64,000 nucleotides of DNA from DATLWN01 sp963764315 (GCA_963764315.1 CAVXSB010000009.1:186001-250000), one strand, 5' to 3'. Shown: positions 25,263 through 35,276, counted from the stretch's first letter. Notes: generated by a model from the sequence alone, not told the origin. Numbers and translations: made by a program.

Positions 25263-25337
25263 GGGCGATTAGCTCAGCGGGAGAGCACTGCCTTCACACG
25301 GCAGGGGCCGCAGGTTCGATCCCTGCATCGCCCACCA
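25263..25337 (+). tRNA. tRNA-Val(CAC)
   Basis: 75 bases including an encoded CCA end. Acceptor arms GGGCGAT/ATCGCCC pair fully. The anticodon stem is CTGCC/GGCAG around loop TTCACAC, giving anticodon CAC (valine codon GTG). The T arm has the usual GGTTCGATCC loop flanked by GCAGG/CCTGC, and the D arm is AGCTCAGCGGGAGAGC. It resembles bacterial tRNA-Val overall. Confidence 0.96.
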
Positions 25338-25399
25338 TTTCCTTTCGCGCCATCGCGGCGCATTGTCATTGTCTCTCGATGGCGCTTATTCTGAATCCC

Positions 25400-25801
25400 A
25401 TGAAGCTGTCCAAGCTCTTCAGGGCCGGTATCGGCCGCGCCGTCATCATGGCCTTCGCCGCCCAGGTGGTGGCCGGGGCCATGTGCCTGATGCCGGCCGA
25501 GGCCATGGCGGCGCCGCAGGCGTCCGAGCGCTCGGCGATGCCGGTCTGTGCCATGAAGCACGCGGCCAACTCCTCGCATGCGCGGCATGCCTGCCCGCAT
25601 TGCGATGCGCCGGTGCAGGTGGTTTCCCAGATCGATATCACCCACGGCCTGCAGGCGCCCATGCCTTTGGCCATTTCTGCCGTCGCCGCTGCCGGAGCCG
25701 GTGGCGATCGCGCATGTCGCGGCTGGTTCCCGCCCCGCGCATCCTGGCGCCGCCCGATAGCGCCTACTGATCTCCGTACCACCCAACGCATCCGCATCTG
25801 A
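25400..25801 (+). CDS. Small secreted Cys/His-rich protein heading the cus operon
   Basis: A 133-residue hypothetical protein. A signal peptide with hydrophobic core AVIMAFAAQVVAGAMCLMP is followed by an AxA-like site (EAMAA). The mature part has CAMKHAANSSHARHACPHCD, a cluster of Cys, His and Met that could bind copper, and ends LRTTQRIRI. Short proteins of this kind, some in the DUF2946 group, often precede CusCBA/CzcCBA-type efflux genes; membership here is inferred. ATG at 25400 is preferred because it puts the signal peptide at the N-terminus; ATG at 25379 is the alternative. The last third is Arg/Pro-rich and may be out of its ancestral frame. Confidence 0.6.
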   Translation: MKLSKLFRAGIGRAVIMAFAAQVVAGAMCLMPAEAMAAPQASERSAMPVCAMKHAANSSHARHACPHCDAPVQVVSQIDITHGLQAPMPLAISAVAAAGAGGDRACRGWFPPRASWRRPIAPTDLRTTQRIRI

Positions 25802-25822
25802 TCCACTCCTTCCGCTGACCCG

Positions 25823-25862
25823 TCCGGCGTAAGCCGCCGGATGGCCCCGTTCTTTCGGGGCC
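25823..25862 (+). promoter_or_regulatory. Two tandem GC-rich hairpins before cusC
   Basis: TCCGGCG-loop TAAGC-CGCCGGA (25823-25841) and GGCCCCG-loop TTCTTT-CGGGGCC (25843-25862). No T run follows, so simple termination is unlikely; they may stabilise or partly attenuate the transcript between the small gene and cusC. Confidence 0.45.
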
Positions 25863-25884
25863 GATTTCCAGCGAAGGAGGAGGC

Positions 25885-27195
25885 ATGCGTACCATCCATG
25901 TCCTGTTGCGGCTCACCGCCGCCATGTTCTTGATGATCCCGCCCATGTGGGCGGCGGCTCCGTCCGCATGGGCGGCTGCCCCGGCCGTATTGACCCTGAA
26001 GCAGGCCGAGCACCAGGCCCTGGCCGCCAATCCGGGGCTGGCCGCGGCGCAGGCGACGGCCCAGGCCGCCGCCGCGCTGGCGCCGCAGGTCGGCAGCCTG
26101 CCCGACCCGGTGCTTTCCCTGAACGCCATGAACCTGCCGGTGGACACCTGGTCCGCCAGCCAGGAGGCCATGACACAGATGCAGTTCGGCCTGTCCCAGG
26201 CCATTCCCTTCCCGGGCAAGCTGGGGCTGAAGGCCGAAGCCGCCCGGCAGGATGCGGCGGCGGCATCGCTGGACAGCGACGAGCAGGAACTGGCGCTGAT
26301 CCGCAATGTGCGCATCCGCTGGTGGAATCTCGTCTATCTGGACCGGGCGGAGGGGATTCTGGTGCGCAACCGCGAGCTGCTGCGCCAGCTGATACGTATC
26401 GCCGAGGTCAAATACCAGGTCGGTAAGGGTTTGCAGCAGGATGTGCTGCTGGCGCAGCTCGAGCTGTCCAAGCTCGATGACGCCGTGATCAGCATCAAGG
26501 CGGCGCAGCGAGACCAGCAGGCCGCCCTCGATGCGCTGCTGGATCGTTCCCCCTCCGAGCCGGTCGCGGTGCCGAAGGCCGTGGATGAGCACCTGCCGAA
26601 GCTGCCGGACGAGCAGGCGCTGGTGGCCCGAGCCATGGCCAACCGGCCGCTGCTGGCCAGGGACAGCAAGAGCATCGACGCTGCCGGCACGCGGGTGGCG
26701 CTGGCCGAAAAGGGCTACGACCCGGATTTCCGCATCGGGGCGGCCTATGGCCTGCGCTCAGGCATCAATCCCGCCACAGGCAGCAAGCGCCCGGACATGG
26801 CCAGCGTCTATGTGAGCATGACGCTGCCGTTCTTCACCGGTGCCAGGCAGGACGGGGCATTGGCCCAGCGGCGGGCGGAGCAGGCACGCGCCGAATACCG
26901 CCGCCAGGATGCGGTACAAAAGGTGCGCGCCGAGGTGGTGCGGGCGCTGGCTGATTACCGCAAGGCGCGGGAGCAGGCGCTGTTATACAAGACCGGCATC
27001 GTACCGCAGGCCAACCAGACGGTGGCCTCGATGATGGCCGGCTATCAGGTCAGCAAGGTGGACTTCCTGAACCTGATCCGCGCCCAGATCACGCTCTACA
27101 ACTACGAAACGCAGTACTGGAAGGCGCTGACCGGTGCCAGGCAGGACCTGGCCCGATTGAGCGCCGCCGTCGGCAAGGAGATCACGCATGAATAA
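25885..27195 (+). CDS. cusC: Outer-membrane efflux protein, TolC family (CusC-like)
   Basis: Outer-membrane channel of a heavy-metal RND pump, 436 residues. A signal peptide (about 1-31, ending SAWAAAP) precedes two repeated OEP helical domains: LTLKQAEHQALAANPGLAAA near the start and YRRQDAVQKVRAEVVRALAD in the second half. The FPGKLGLKAEA segment matches CusC/CzcC-type channels. An AAGGAGGAGG ribosome-binding site precedes the ATG. Its stop overlaps the adaptor gene by eight bases. With the CusB- and CusA-type genes following, copper/silver export is the likely role. Confidence 0.9.
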   Translation: MRTIHVLLRLTAAMFLMIPPMWAAAPSAWAAAPAVLTLKQAEHQALAANPGLAAAQATAQAAAALAPQVGSLPDPVLSLNAMNLPVDTWSASQEAMTQMQFGLSQAIPFPGKLGLKAEAARQDAAAASLDSDEQELALIRNVRIRWWNLVYLDRAEGILVRNRELLRQLIRIAEVKYQVGKGLQQDVLLAQLELSKLDDAVISIKAAQRDQQAALDALLDRSPSEPVAVPKAVDEHLPKLPDEQALVARAMANRPLLARDSKSIDAAGTRVALAEKGYDPDFRIGAAYGLRSGINPATGSKRPDMASVYVSMTLPFFTGARQDGALAQRRAEQARAEYRRQDAVQKVRAEVVRALADYRKAREQALLYKTGIVPQANQTVASMMAGYQVSKVDFLNLIRAQITLYNYETQYWKALTGARQDLARLSAAVGKEITHE

Positions 27196-28514
27196 GGGTA
27201 TCGTCACCGCCGCCATCGCCCTGGCGCTCGGTCTGGGAGGCGGCTACTGGCTGGCCGGGCGGCATGTCGCCAAGGGGCCGGAAGCGGCCGGGACAGCGGC
27301 GAAGAAGCCGTTGTACTACCGCAATCCCATGAATCCGGCGATCACGTCCCCGGTGCCGGCCAAGGACGAGATGGGCATGGACTACATCCCCGTCTATGCC
27401 GGAGATAATAAGCAGCAGGCCGCGCCGGGCGCGGTGAGCATCGATCCCACCGTGGTGCAGGACATCGGCGTGCGCACCGCCCGCGCCAGCGAAAAGACGA
27501 TCTCGCGCCACATCATGACCGGCGGCCGCATCGTCTACGACGAGCAGAACATCTTCCGCCTGCATCCGAAGGTGAAGGGCTGGATCGACAAGCTGTTCGT
27601 CGCCAAGACCGGCACGCGGGTGCACGTGAACACCATGCTGCTGGCGCTGTACTCGCCGGAGCTGGTGACCAGCGAGCAGGAGTACCTGCTGGCGCTGAAG
27701 AACGCCGAGACCCTGAAGGCCAGCCCGTTTGTCGACGTGCGCCAGGGGGCGAAGGACCTGATGGAATCGTCGCGCCAGCGCCTGGAACTATTGGACGTAC
27801 CCGCGCACCAGATGCGCGCGCTGTATCAGAAACGGAAGGTGATCAAGAATCTGCATATCCATTCGCCGTTCAACGGCGTTGTCGTGCACATCGGCGTGCG
27901 CAAGGGCCAGTACGTAACGCCCGAGACGGAGCTGTACCGCATCGTCGACCTGTCCAGGGTCTGGGTGGTCGCCGATGTCTACGCCTACGAGCTGCCCTGG
28001 GTGCGTGAGGGCGATGCGGTGAGCATGCGCCTCGCCGCGCTGCCGGGCCATGTGTTCCGCGGCCATGTCGACTTCATCTATCCGTACATCGATGCCGCGA
28101 CGCGCACGAACAAGGTGCGCATCGCCTTCGACAACCCGAAGGGGCTGTTGAAGCCGGACATGTTCACGAAGATGGATATCCACGCCAGCCGCAGGCTCAA
28201 GGCGCTGGTGATCCCGACCATGGCCGTCATCCGCACAGGCAGCCGCACCGAAGGTGTTCGTCGAGACCGCACCGGGGCATTTTGAGCCCCGCACCGTCAG
28301 GCTCGGCGTCAGCGACGGCCCGGACACCGAGGTGCTGGCCGGCGTCAAGGCGGGGGAGACGGTCGTCACCTCGGCGCAGTTCCTGATCGACTCCGAGTCC
28401 TCGTTGAACGAGGCGGCGGCCAAGATGGTGGCGCCCAAGAAACAGGCGCCCGCGCCCAAGGATATGGATATGAAGGGCATGTCCATGGGCAAGAAGGGGA
28501 AGGGCCATGAATAG
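27188..28514 (+). CDS. cusB: RND efflux periplasmic adaptor CusB (one-base frameshift)
   Basis: Membrane-fusion subunit linking CusA to CusC. After an N-terminal anchor (about residues 6-22) comes the heavy-metal-binding segment KKPLYYRNPMNPAITSPVPA with KDEMGMDYIPVY, typical of CusB. A barrel-sandwich/lipoyl region and helical hairpin follow, then FNGVVVHIGVRKGQYVTPE. At about 28249 one extra base disrupts the frame: VIPTMAVIRTGSRT should continue KVFVETAPGHFEPRTVRLGV. The remaining part (to 28514) ends in a Met/Lys-rich tail, MDMKGMSMGKKGKGHE, which could hold Cu(I). Without the indel the protein is about 441 residues and normal, so a sequencing error is as likely as real loss. Confidence 0.88.
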
Positions 28515-28550
28515 GCATCTTCCTCTGCATCGCCGGCCTGGGGGCGGGGC

Positions 28551-31500
28551 ATGATCGGACGCATCATCAGCCGCCTCGCTGAAGAACCGCTTCCTGGTGT
28601 TCATCGCCACGGGGCTGATCATCGTCGCCGGCATTTTTGCCGTCCGGAATATCCCGCTGGATGCCATCCCGGATCTGTCCGACGTCCAGGTCATCGTGTT
28701 CACCAAATACCCCGGCCAGGCGCCGCAGGTGGTCGAGGACCAGGTCACCTATCCCCTGACCACGGCCATGCTTTCCGTGCCCGGCGCCAAGGTGGTGCGC
28801 GGGTACTCCTTCTTCGGCCTGTCCTTCGTCTATGTGATCTTCAAGGACGGCACGGATATGTACTGGGCCCGAAGCCGGGTGCTCGAGTACCTGAACTACG
28901 CCGCCAAGCAGTTGCCGCCCGGGATCACCCCGGCGCTGGGCCCGGATGCTACCGGCGTGGGCTGGATCTACGAGTACGCCCTGGTGGACAAAACCGGCAA
29001 GCACGACCTGGCCCAGCTGCGCTCCATCCAGGACTGGTATCTGCGCTACGGGCTGCAGACGGTGCCGGGCGTATCCCAGGTGGCCAGCATCGGCGGCTAT
29101 GTGAAGCAGTACCAGGTCGAGGTCAACCCGGACAAGCTGGCCTATTACGGCATCCCGCTGTCCAGGGTCAAGCATGCCATCCAGCGCAGCAACAACGATG
29201 TCGGTGGGCGCCTGGTGGAGATGGCGGAGAGCGAGTTCATGGTACGCGCACTCGGCTACATCAAGTCGATCAAGGACATCGAGGACATTCCCATCGGCGC
29301 CGATGCGCATGGCACGCCGATCTATGTCAGGGACGTGGCCCGGGTGCACCTGGGGCCCGAGCTCAGGCGCGGCGTGGCCGAACTCAACGGCCGGGGCGAG
29401 GTCGCCGGCGGCGTCGTCATCATGCGCTATCACGGCAATGCCCTGGCCACCATTGCCCGGGTCAAGGCGAAGCTCGCCTCATTGAAGGCGGGGCTGCCAG
29501 CGGGGGTGGAGATCGTGCCGACCTACGACCGCAGCGGCCTGATCCAGCGAGCGGTCGGCAACCTCAAACACAAGCTGATCGAGGAGTTCGTCGTCATCTC
29601 GCTGGTGTGCATGCTGTTCCTGCTGCACGCCAGAAGTGCGCTCGTGGCCATCATCACGCTGCCGCTGGGTGTGCTGATCGCCTTCATCCTGATGTGGTGG
29701 CAGGGGCTGGCCGCCAACATCATGAGCCTCGGCGGCATCGCCATCACCCTGGGGGCGATGGTGGATGGGGCCATCGTCATGATCGAGAACGCCCACAAGC
29801 ATCTGGAACAGGCCGGCCATGAAAAGCATGGTCCGTTGGGCGCGGGCGAACGCTGGGCGGCCATCGGGGAGGCTGCGAAAGAGGTCGGGCCGGCGCTGTT
29901 CTTTTCGCTGCTGATCATCACCGTTTCCTACGCGGCGGTGTTCACGCTGCAGGCGCAGGAGGGGCGGATGTTCAAGCCGCTGGCCTTCACCGCCACCTAT
30001 GCCATGGCCGCGGCGGCGGGGCTCGCGGTGACGCTGGTGCCGGTGCTGATGGGCTATTTCATTCGCGGCCGCATCCTGCCGGAGGCGAAAAACCCGGTGA
30101 ATCGCTGGCTGGTTGCCGTGCACCGGCCATTGCTGGATTTGACGCTGAACAGAAGGTGGATCTCCCTCGGCCTGGCGGTGGTTCTGCTCGCCAGCGCCGC
30201 CTATCCGCTGGCGAAAACCGGCAGCGAGTTCATGCCGCCGCTGGATGAGGGGGACATCCTGTACATGCCGACGACCTTCCCCGGCATCTCCATCACCAAG
30301 GCCAAGGAGTTGCTGCAGCAGACGGACCGCATCCTCAAATCCTTCCCCGAGGTGAAAACGGTGTTCGGCAAGGCGGGCAGGGCGGACACCTCCACCGATC
30401 CGGCGCCGCTGTCGATGCTGGAGACCATCATCCGCCTGAAGCCGAAGGGCCAGTGGCCGGATCCGTCCATGACCACGAAGCAGCTGATGCACAAGATGGA
30501 TCGGGCCATCCGCTTTCCGGGGCTGTCCAATGCCTGGACCTATCCCATCAAGACGCGCAACGACATGCTTTCCACCGGCATCAAGACGCCGATCGGCGTC
30601 AAGGTCTCCGGCCCGGACCTGGCCGTGTTGCAGCGCCTGACCATCCGCATCGAGGACATCCTGAAGGCGATGCCGGACACGCGCTCCGCCTTCGGGGATC
30701 GGGCGGTCGGCGGCCATTACCTGGACATCGCCATCAAGCGCCGGGAGGCGGCGCGTTACGGGCTGACCATCGGCGACGTCGAGGACGTCGTGAGTTCCGC
30801 CATCGGCGGCGCCGATATCACCGAGACGGTGGAGGGATTGCAGCGCTATCCGGTGAACCTGCGCTACCCGCGCGCCTACCGGGAAAACATCGACAGCCTG
30901 AAACGGGTGCTGGTGTCCACGCCCACCGGCGCCCAGGTACCCCTGGCCCAGCTGGCGGATATCCGCATCGACAGCGGCCCGCCGGTGATCAAGAGCGAGG
31001 GGGCGCGCCCGAATTCGTGGATCTACGTCGATACCAGGAGCAGCGATCTGGGCGGCTATGTGAAGCGGGCGAAGCAGGCGGTGGCGAGCCAGCTCAGATT
31101 GCCGGCAGGATACAGCATCGCCTGGTCCGGGCAGTTCGCGTACATGCAGAGAGCGGCGGCCAGGCTCAGGATCGTCATCCCGCTGACGCTACTGGCGATC
31201 TTTCTACTGCTGTATTTCAACTTCCGCAACCTTGTCGCACCGCTCGTGGTCATGCTGGCGGTGCCGTTCGGGCTGGTCGGCGGTTTCTGGCTGGTCTGGC
31301 TGCTCGGTTTCAATATGTCGGTCGCCGTCGCCGTCGGCTTTATCGCCCTGGCGGGCCTGGCGGCGGAGATCGGGGTGCTGGTACTGACCTTCATCGATCA
31401 GGAGATCGCGGCCAGACGGGCGCAGAAGGAGGTGCTCTCCGCCGCCGATATCATGGCGGCAGTGGCGAGCGGCACCGGCAAGCGCGTGCGTCCGGTCGCC

Positions 31501-31719
31501 ATGACGGCGGCGGCGGTGATCGCCGGCCTGTTGCCCATCCTGTGGGGATCGGGCACCGGCTCGGATGTCATGAAGCGCATCGCCGCACCCATGGTCGGCG
31601 GCATGGTCACCACCACCGCCCTCTGCCTGCTGGTGCTGCCGTTGATCTACGGCCTGGCCCTGCAGTGGCGGGAGCGTCGGCGGGGCATCCCGCGCGACGA
31701 CGGAGGGTCGGCGGCATGA
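28551..31719 (+). CDS. cusA: Heavy-metal efflux RND transporter CusA (frameshift near N-terminus)
   Basis: Inner-membrane proton-driven pump of the HME-RND family, about 1055 residues with the frame restored. The CusA-type TM4 signature is NIMSLGGIAITLGAMVDGAI, followed by VMIENAHKHLEQ; other marks are MPPLDEGDILYMPTTFPGIS and MLSTGIKTPIGVKV, which carry Met residues of the copper path in CusA. The start ATG at 28551 gives MIGRIISR; one extra C at 28574-28575 then shifts the frame, after which SLKNRFLVFIATGLIIVAGI continues correctly. The first in-frame start after the shift is GTG at 28597, which would lose most of TM1. Sequencing error or recent mutation cannot be separated here. Confidence 0.92.
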
Positions 31720-31798
31720 GGGCGATTATGGCGCTTGGGCATGACCGGTCCGGTGGGTATGGTCGGGCATGGGGCGTTGCCGCACCACGGGAGGATTT

Positions 31799-32335
31799 AT
31801 GCGTTGTGTGAAAACCATTGTCGGGCTGGCGGTCGTGGCGATCGTCGCCGGCCTCGGCGTGCTGTATTCGGGGAGCGTCTATATCGGTGCGGATGAACCG
31901 CATGCGGGGCTGACCCGCTGGCTGCTGCATACCGGCATGCAGCGCTCGGTGCGTGAGCACGCCGAGGGCATCAAGGCGCCGCCGCTGTACGATCCGAAGA
32001 TGATCCTCGAGGGCTTCCGCCATTACCGCGAGATGTGCGTCGGCTGCCATCTGGCGCCGGGCGTCACGCACTCCGAGATTCGTGAGGGGCTGACACCGAA
32101 GCCGCCCAGCCTGCAACTGGCGGCCGAGCGCTGGACGGCGCCCCAGCTGTTCTGGATCGTCAAGCACGGGGTGAAGATGACGGGCATGCCCGCCTGGGGG
32201 AAGAGCCACAGCGACGACAAGATCTGGGCCATGGTCGCCTTTCTGAAACAATTGCCGGGCATGAAGGCGGCGCAGTACCAGGCGATGGATCGGATGGCGG
32301 GGCCGGGTGACGGCGACGACGATCACGGGCACTGA
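31799..32335 (+). CDS. Membrane-anchored mono-haem c-type cytochrome
   Basis: A 178-residue cytochrome c with an uncleaved N-terminal anchor or signal (about 5-25). The haem-binding motif CVGCH is at 80-84 and a Met ligand probably lies in GVKMTGMPAWGKSH. The protein ends in a His/Asp-rich tail (DGDDDHGH) that could bind metal. GGGAGG precedes the ATG at 31799. It follows cusA by 79 bases on the same strand, so it may share the copper-responsive transcript; cytochromes of this type often accompany metal-efflux or copper-oxidation clusters. Confidence 0.88.
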   Translation: MRCVKTIVGLAVVAIVAGLGVLYSGSVYIGADEPHAGLTRWLLHTGMQRSVREHAEGIKAPPLYDPKMILEGFRHYREMCVGCHLAPGVTHSEIREGLTPKPPSLQLAAERWTAPQLFWIVKHGVKMTGMPAWGKSHSDDKIWAMVAFLKQLPGMKAAQYQAMDRMAGPGDGDDDHGH

Positions 32336-32440
32336 GGCGGAGCGGAAAGAGCGGGGCCGCTTTTTGATCTAGCCGGCCCCGGTGGTCTATAAAGGTTCTT
32401 CATGCCATCGGCAGTTCGTTGGCAAAAGAGGAGGAAGACC

Positions 32441-33481
32441 ATGACAGCCCTGATATCCCGATCCACGCTTGCATCTTGCCTGGCCCTGGTGGCGGCAATG
32501 ATGCTGTGCCCGACGGCCTATGCCGCCCACAACGACCTGTCGATGTGGCTTCTTCCACCGGTACCGGTGCCAGCGGACAACCCGCAGACGAAGGCGAAGA
32601 TCCATCTGGGTCATCAATTGATCTTCGAGAACCGGCTGTCGAAGAACGCATCGATGAGCTGTGCGGGCTGCCATATGCCGTTCGCCGGTGGCGCCGGTCA
32701 TACGGCGCGTGCCTTCGGGCATGGCGGCGAGCTCGGTCGCTGGGCGCCGTCGTGGATCAACTCAGGTTACAATACCTTCCAGTTCTGGGACGGCCGTGCA
32801 GCCTCGCTGGAGGAGCAGACGGGCGAGCTTCCGGGTCATATGGGTCCGATCAGTGCCCCGGGCGAGATGGCGGGAAATCCGGAGGACGGGGCGAAGGTGC
32901 TGAATGCGATCCCGGGCTATAAGCGTGAGTTCGAGAAGGTGTTCGGGGGACCGGCGACACCGGATCGCATCGCCAAGGCGATGGCCGCCTATGAGCGCAC
33001 GCTGAACGCCACCCAGTCGCCGTTCCAGCGCTATGTGCGGGGCGATGCGAAGGCGCTGAGCGCGGCGGCGAAGCGCGGATTCGAACTGTTCCAGGGCAAG
33101 GCCCAGTGCATCGCCTGCCATACGCCGCCACTGCTGACGGACAACGACTTCCACAACATCGGCGTGCCGCAGGTGGGTCCTCTGAAGGAGGACGACGGTC
33201 GCATGGCGGTGACGCACGATGCCAAGGACAAGGGCAAGTTCAAGACGCCGTCGCTGTACAACTCGGGCTCGTTCCTGTTCTACATGCACGACGGGGCGTT
33301 CACGACGCTCAGCCAGGTGGTCGCACACTACAACGTGGGCGGCAACCCGAAGGATGCGAACCAGAGTCCGATCATTGTGCCGCTGCACCTGACAAAGAAG
33401 GAGCAGTCGGACCTGATCGCCTTTCTGCATAGCCTCACCGACACACGCCTGAACCATATCCACAGGCCCTGGCTGCCGTGA
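32441..33481 (+). CDS. Di-haem cytochrome c peroxidase / MauG-family protein
   Basis: Periplasmic di-haem protein of 346 residues. The signal peptide ends CPTAYAAH (about residue 28). Two haem sites are seen: CAGCH at 74-78 and CIACH at 223-227. The fold matches bacterial cytochrome c peroxidase/MauG proteins: the stretch PSLYNSGSFLFYMHDGAFTT and the late LIAFLHSLTD are typical. It may reduce peroxide using the neighbouring cytochrome as electron donor, or carry out a MauG-like modification. ATG at 32441 with GAGGAGGA directly upstream. A strong hairpin follows the stop. Confidence 0.9.
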   Translation: MTALISRSTLASCLALVAAMMLCPTAYAAHNDLSMWLLPPVPVPADNPQTKAKIHLGHQLIFENRLSKNASMSCAGCHMPFAGGAGHTARAFGHGGELGRWAPSWINSGYNTFQFWDGRAASLEEQTGELPGHMGPISAPGEMAGNPEDGAKVLNAIPGYKREFEKVFGGPATPDRIAKAMAAYERTLNATQSPFQRYVRGDAKALSAAAKRGFELFQGKAQCIACHTPPLLTDNDFHNIGVPQVGPLKEDDGRMAVTHDAKDKGKFKTPSLYNSGSFLFYMHDGAFTTLSQVVAHYNVGGNPKDANQSPIIVPLHLTKKEQSDLIAFLHSLTDTRLNHIHRPWLP

Positions 33482-33487
33482 GGCTGG

Positions 33488-33515
33488 GGGGACCGCCCCG
33501 GACGGGGCGGTCCCC
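33488..33515. terminator. Bidirectional hairpin terminator between convergent genes
   Basis: Perfect 12-bp stem GGGGACCGCCCC / GGGGCGGTCCCC with loop GGAC, 6 bases after the peroxidase stop and 8 before the yceI stop. The T run is weak on both sides. Confidence 0.75.
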
Positions 33516-33522
33516 TCATTAC

Positions 33523-34101
33523 CTACTTCTGGCGCATGCCCTCGATGGAGAAGAACAGGTCCGCCGTGCGGGCCGTCGGGCCCAGGTCGAAGTCGATGTT
33601 GTAGTCCTTCAGGGTCAGCGTCGTTTTGCCCTGGAAACCGGCGCGGTAACCGCCCCATGGGTCCGGGCCCTGGCCGATCTTCTGCACGTCGATGGCAATC
33701 GGCCGGGTGACGCCGTGCAGCGTCAGCTTACCCTTCAACACCGCCTTGCCGTGCCCCTCGTCGGTGAACGAGGTGCTGACGAATTTGGCCGTCGGGTAGT
33801 GGGCGACGTCGAAGAACTCATCGCTGCGCAGGTGCTTGTCGCGCAGGGCCAGATTGGTGTCGATGCTGGATACGTCGATGGTGACGGCGACCTTGGAGGC
33901 ATCCGGATGCTTCGGATCGTAGTCGAAATCACCCTTGAAGTTGTCGAAGCGGCCGAGCACCCAACTGTAGCCGAGATGCGAAATCTTGAACTGGATGAAG
34001 GCATGCTCGTTCTTGGTATCGATGACGTAATGGTCGGCATAGGCCGGGGCGGACAGCCCGGTGGTGATCAGCAGCGCCAGTAGCGCGTATCGCAATTTCA
34101 T
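33523..34101 (-). CDS. yceI: YceI family periplasmic lipid-binding protein
   Basis: A 192-residue periplasmic protein: signal peptide to about residue 22 (LSAPAYA-DHYVID), then the YceI lipocalin-like barrel that binds isoprenoid lipids, with FKISHLGYSWVLGRFDNFKG and FDVAHYPTAKFVSTSF. E. coli YceI is base-inducible. AAGGAGA lies upstream of the ATG at 34101. The ATG overlaps the end of the cytochrome b561 gene, reproducing the E. coli yceJ-yceI pairing. Confidence 0.95.
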   Translation of the reverse strand: MKLRYALLALLITTGLSAPAYADHYVIDTKNEHAFIQFKISHLGYSWVLGRFDNFKGDFDYDPKHPDASKVAVTIDVSSIDTNLALRDKHLRSDEFFDVAHYPTAKFVSTSFTDEGHGKAVLKGKLTLHGVTRPIAIDVQKIGQGPDPWGGYRAGFQGKTTLTLKDYNIDFDLGPTARTADLFFSIEGMRQK

Positions 34102-34676
34102 GATGATGATTCTCCTTCGTGGTTCTCGATGTTCCGGCCCAGTATGCGCGAGAGGGTCGCATCCCGGTTCCAGAAGTGGTGCTTCACCGCCGCTGCGGCA
34201 TGCACGGCGGCGATGGCGATGAGGGCGACGGCCAGAACCAGGTGCGCCTTGCCGGCGATGTTGGCGGCGTGGTGGGGCAGGTGCGCCACGAGGGCCGGCA
34301 CGCTGAACCAGCCGAACACGTCCACCCCCCGCCCGTCGGCGGTCAGGATCAGGTATCCGGTCAGTGGTACGGCCAGCAGCAGCGCATACATCGATACATG
34401 GGCGATGGCTGCTCCGATGCGCTCCCAGACGCGCAAAGACGCCACCGGTTCCGGCTTCGGGTTGGCCAGTGCCCAAAGGCTCCGCCAGACGATGGCGGCG
34501 AACAGCAGCATGCCGATACCCTGGTGGATATAGGGGGCGGTATGGTACCAGCGGTCCATGTAGCCGAGCCCGACCATGTACAGCCCCAGCGCGAACAGGG
34601 CGATGGTGACGATGGCGATCAGCCAGTGCATGGCCACGGACATCCAGCCGAAGCGGTTTGGGGTGTTGCGCATCAT
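34098..34676 (-). CDS. Cytochrome b561 family protein (YceJ-like)
   Basis: Four-helix di-haem inner-membrane protein of 192 residues, likely moving electrons between quinol and a periplasmic partner. Helices lie at about 15-38, 50-68, 88-110 and 145-165. Candidate haem ligands are His in VAMHWL, PYIHQG, AHLVLAV and the late VHAAAAVKHH. It begins MMRNTPNRFGWMSVAMHWL; ATG at 34676 or 34673. It is the first gene of a two-gene operon with yceI (ATGA overlap) and diverges from the PepSY/response-regulator operon. Confidence 0.93.
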   Translation of the reverse strand: MMRNTPNRFGWMSVAMHWLIAIVTIALFALGLYMVGLGYMDRWYHTAPYIHQGIGMLLFAAIVWRSLWALANPKPEPVASLRVWERIGAAIAHVSMYALLLAVPLTGYLILTADGRGVDVFGWFSVPALVAHLPHHAANIAGKAHLVLAVALIAIAAVHAAAAVKHHFWNRDATLSRILGRNIENHEGESSS

Positions 34677-34784
34677 GGCGGCGGAGCATGGCGGCGAACG
34701 ATCCCGAAAAAAAGCCTAAAAACAGCATCGAACCGATCGGATTTGTCGATGAATCCCCTATACCCATGCCAACGCTATGGGCGC

Positions 34785-34803
34785 TTCAGTTTCGTTTCAG
34801 TTT
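34785..34803 (+). promoter_or_regulatory. Direct repeat with 11-base period, candidate response-regulator site
   Basis: TTCAGTTT at 34785-34792 and again at 34796-34803. One helical turn between half-sites is the pattern bound by OmpR/PhoP-type regulators. It lies between the divergent cytochrome b561 and PepSY genes, next to an operon encoding such a regulator. Confidence 0.5.
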
Positions 34804-34961
34804 TGGAGCCTACGTTGCCTATGCGCCGGATCACGGCGGCAGGAGATGAAAATGGCTGACGCATGCGCAACGGGGCTGCTAAGGTTGAGCAGGGACAATG
34901 GCATGGAGGAAGGTGGTGAAGGCGACATGCAGGGTGGCTTGATGCCCCGCGGGGTAGGGTC

Positions 34962-35276
34962 ATGAAGCGGCGGATCATCGGCGCTATCGCCGCGCTGCTG
35001 CTGACCGCCGCCCTGTTACCGCCGGCCATGGCCGGGGAGGACGACCAGGATCGGGTGCGCGATCTGCGCCAGCAGGGCAAGATCCTGCCGCTGTCCGTCA
35101 TCGTCGATCGCCTGACCGACAAGCATCCGGGGCGGATCCTGCAGGTCGAGCTCGAGAACGAGAAGGGCAGGCGGGTCTACGAGATCCAGATGATCCTGAA
35201 GGGCGGGATCCTGCGCACCTTTCACGTCGACGCGCACACCGGCGAGATCCTGTCGACGACCCTGAAGGAGGACTGA
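34962..35276 (+). CDS. PepSY-domain periplasmic protein
   Basis: A 104-residue protein with a signal peptide (cleavage near AMAGED, about residue 24) and one PepSY domain (LPLSVIVDRLTDKHPGRILQ through FHVDAHTGEILST). PepSY proteins often sit beside two-component systems and are thought to modulate a sensor or a periplasmic protease. Its stop overlaps the response-regulator ATG by one base (TGATG), so the three genes form one operon. Confidence 0.88.
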   Translation: MKRRIIGAIAALLLTAALLPPAMAGEDDQDRVRDLRQQGKILPLSVIVDRLTDKHPGRILQVELENEKGRRVYEIQMILKGGILRTFHVDAHTGEILSTTLKED

